Source of the DNA: Clostridia bacterium | GTDB taxonomy: Bacteria; Aerophobota; Aerophobia; Aerophobales; AE-B3A | Direction: 5' to 3' | Length of the DNA: 6,955 bases | Assembly: GCA_030610745.1 (NCBI GenBank) | Contig: JAUWRC010000081.1 | Coordinates: 1 to 6,955 of the forward strand | In this document: positions 5,667-6,955 of the stretch, in pieces | Layout of the letters: every line of letters starts with the position of its first letter | Numbering within the stretch: position 1 is the stretch's first letter | Notes under the pieces: generated by a model | Told to the model about the DNA's origin: nothing | The model's input: the letters and a program-made list of their open reading frames with translations, nothing else | Database searches by the model: none | Program-made: the position numbers and the translations under genes

Positions 5667-5680
5667 TGAAAACGATAACA
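5667..5680. promoter_or_regulatory. cre-like / LacI-family operator upstream of the regulator gene
   Basis: TGAAAACGATAACA fits every position of the catabolite-responsive element consensus TGWNANCGNTNWCA, with the central CG typical of LacI-family operators. It lies 23 nt before the lacI-type start codon and just after the predicted transcription start, a position suited to blocking elongation or initiation. It could serve autoregulation by the adjacent LacI protein or control by a CcpA-like protein; sequence alone cannot separate these. Confidence 0.5.
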
Positions 5681-5703
5681 AAAAAATAAGGGATTAAAAT
5701 CAG

Positions 5704-6753
5704 ATGTTATTTACTGTTAAGGATGTTGCGAGATTAGCTGGGGCCTCAAAAACAACGGTTTCTCGCGTCATGAATAAAAATCCGAAAGTAAAATTTGAGA
5801 CGAAGACAAGGGTGCTTCAGGCAGTAAAAGAGTTGGGGTATTCTCCAAATTCTATAGCTCGGGCATTGAGAACAAAAAAATCCGATGTAGTTGGAGTGAT
5901 TATTCCCCGTGGAGTAGAGTATGTATTTTCCGATCCATTTTTTCCGGAGATTATCAAAGGTATTACCAGCGTACTTAATCTTCATAATCTTAATTTACAT
6001 TTAATTATGAGTAATAGTGAGAGTGAACAACGAGAAATCTATTCTGGTCTGCTAAGGAGTAGGCGTATTGATGGTGTGATACTTATATGTTCCAGATTTG
6101 ATGATAAGCAGTATATTCTAAAATTGAGGAAAGTACCTCTGCCTTGCGTATTGATAAGTCGATTTCCATTGGAAAAAATAAACTACGTAGGTTGTGATAA
6201 TAAACAAGGAGCTTACAATGCGGTAGAACATCTCATCAATCTAGGACACAGGCGAGTTGGATTCATTAGTGGATCCTTCGATTTTATAGGGGGCGTTGAT
6301 CGTTTTGAGGGATATAAGATAGCTTTGAAGAAGCATAATTTAGAATATGATAATGAACTCGTAGCAAAAGGAGATTGGACGCGGGAGGGTGGGTATCAAG
6401 CGATGTGTGAGCTATTAAATGGAGTAAAGGTTCCTACTGCAGTATTCGCAGCTAATGACCAAATGGCAGTAGGTGCAGTAAAAGCGATAAAAGAGAAAGG
6501 ATTACAAATATCAAAAGATATTGCTATAGTTGGTTTTAGTGATACTCAATTTGCCTCCTATGTTGAGCCGCCTCTTACCACTGTTAGAGAACCTACTTAC
6601 GAAGAGGGTACTCTGGCAGCTGAGATGTTGGTTAAACTTATTAATGGCCAAGAGGTGAAGCCACCTCAAGTTATACTTCCAACAAAATTGATTATCAGAG
6701 AATCTTGTGGCTATAATGTAAAAAAAATGGCAAAAGTAGTGATTAAGCAATAG
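5704..6753 (+). CDS. LacI-family transcriptional regulator
   Basis: A 349-residue DNA-binding repressor or activator. The N-terminal helix-turn-helix spans about 5-24 (VKDVARLAGASKTTVSRVMN), with K16 and T17 at the usual base-specificity positions. The hinge helix (SIARALRTKK, about 50-59) has L55 where the family inserts a leucine into the minor groove. The rest is the periplasmic-binding-protein-like effector domain: VVGVIIP, RRIDGVIL, NYVGCDNKQGAYNAVEHLI, GHRRVGFISG, AVFAANDQMAVGAVKA and VGFSDTQFASYVEPPLTTV. Length is usual, with a short basic tail. AAGGGA (5688-5693) sits 10 nt before the ATG. The gene is divergent from the oxidoreductase operon, separated by the operator-rich region, so that operon and perhaps the kinase are likely targets. 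The effector (a sugar, polyol or its phosphate) is unknown. Confidence 0.93.
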   Translation: MLFTVKDVARLAGASKTTVSRVMNKNPKVKFETKTRVLQAVKELGYSPNSIARALRTKKSDVVGVIIPRGVEYVFSDPFFPEIIKGITSVLNLHNLNLHLIMSNSESEQREIYSGLLRSRRIDGVILICSRFDDKQYILKLRKVPLPCVLISRFPLEKINYVGCDNKQGAYNAVEHLINLGHRRVGFISGSFDFIGGVDRFEGYKIALKKHNLEYDNELVAKGDWTREGGYQAMCELLNGVKVPTAVFAANDQMAVGAVKAIKEKGLQISKDIAIVGFSDTQFASYVEPPLTTVREPTYEEGTLAAEMLVKLINGQEVKPPQVILPTKLIIRESCGYNVKKMAKVVIKQ

Positions 6754-6773
6754 AATTCGAATTTGTTTTTTTC

Positions 6774-6955
6774 TCAAGCTCTGGTACTCAAATGTACCCT
6801 GCGATATAGATCCGCAACCTTTCGGGCTACAATCTCCCAGGAAGCCTTTTCTCGAGCATATCTTTTAGCGTTCTCAGAGAAGGTTTTCCGAAGGTTATCA
6901 TCTTTTAGAATCTTGATTGTCTTTGAGGCTAGTTCCTGGTTATCCCGGGCTATCA
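6774..6955 (-). CDS. GT4-family glycosyltransferase, C-terminal end only (runs off the right edge)
   Basis: On the minus strand the last 59 codons of a gene are visible, ending in TGA at 6776-6774; the 5' part lies beyond the window. The sequence has ELASKTIKILKDDNLRKTF, SENAKRYAREKASWEIVA and KVADLY, which follows the usual C-terminal pattern of GT4/GT1 glycosyltransferases: a helix ending in lL.D..LR, a sENA.r.a...fSWe.va segment and a final LY helix. It converges on the LacI-type gene with 20 nt between stops. The enzyme would use a nucleotide sugar to build a polysaccharide or glycolipid. It points the same way as the glycosyltransferase remnant at the left edge. The function is unrelated to the polyol genes, so this probably marks the right border of the polyol cassette. 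Confidence 0.75.
   Translation of the reverse strand, partial: IARDNQELASKTIKILKDDNLRKTFSENAKRYAREKASWEIVARKVADLYRRVHLSTRA

Noticed and set aside
6754..6772. AATTCGAATT plus seven T between the LacI gene and the right-edge glycosyltransferase as a terminator
   Set aside because: The palindrome leaves no room for a loop and its stem is almost all A/T, so it is too weak to call.
1..6955. A single glycosyltransferase gene split in two by the cassette
   Set aside because: On the minus strand the N-terminal half would have to be on the right, but the right edge holds a C-terminus with its own stop codon.

Overview
The window is about 7 kb of AT-rich bacterial DNA. Its core is a three-gene polyol-phosphate oxidation operon, with a sugar/polyol kinase on one side, a LacI-family regulator on the other, and glycosyltransferase sequence at both edges. 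FAD enzymes with Fe-S type cysteine clusters, consensus sigma-A promoter hexamers and GGAG-type ribosome binding sites suggest an anaerobe of the Bacillota/Thermotogota/Atribacterota kind. From memory, Thermotoga and clostridia carry a glycerol kinase near the same three oxidoreductase genes. The species cannot be named from this sequence.

Layout. Positions 1-153 (minus) hold a piece of a GT4 glycosyltransferase that has lost its N-terminal part. A promoter at 137-165 lies inside this remnant and reads into an FGGY kinase (230-1792, plus). Facing the kinase is the minus-strand operon: GlpA-like FAD dehydrogenase with a C-terminal [2Fe-2S] domain (4926-3484), FAD/NAD(P) oxidoreductase (3453-2194, GTG start) and a DUF1667 four-cysteine protein (2197-1826, 4-nt overlap). 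A 777-nt intergenic region (4927-5703) separates the operon from a divergent LacI-family gene (5704-6753). The right edge (6774-6955, minus) is the last 59 codons of another GT4 glycosyltransferase.

The intergenic region is the most unusual part. From left to right it contains: (a) a leader of about 224 nt for the operon, with four complementary segments arranged like a transcription attenuator; (b) a near-perfect minus-strand promoter (TTGACA, 18 nt, TATAAT) whose -35 box overlaps a palindrome; (c) three imperfect tandem modules of about 80-100 bp, each ending in a version of the palindrome TGGACAATATTGTCCA; (d) a probable lacI promoter followed by a site matching the catabolite-responsive/LacI-type operator consensus.

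Proposed working: the kinase phosphorylates a glycerol-like polyol, the GlpA-like flavoenzyme oxidises the phosphate ester (probably sn-glycerol 3-phosphate to dihydroxyacetone phosphate), and the second flavoprotein plus the DUF1667 protein carry the electrons away. Control would act at initiation (LacI-type and palindromic operators) and perhaps by attenuation in the leader. No transporter gene is present in the window.
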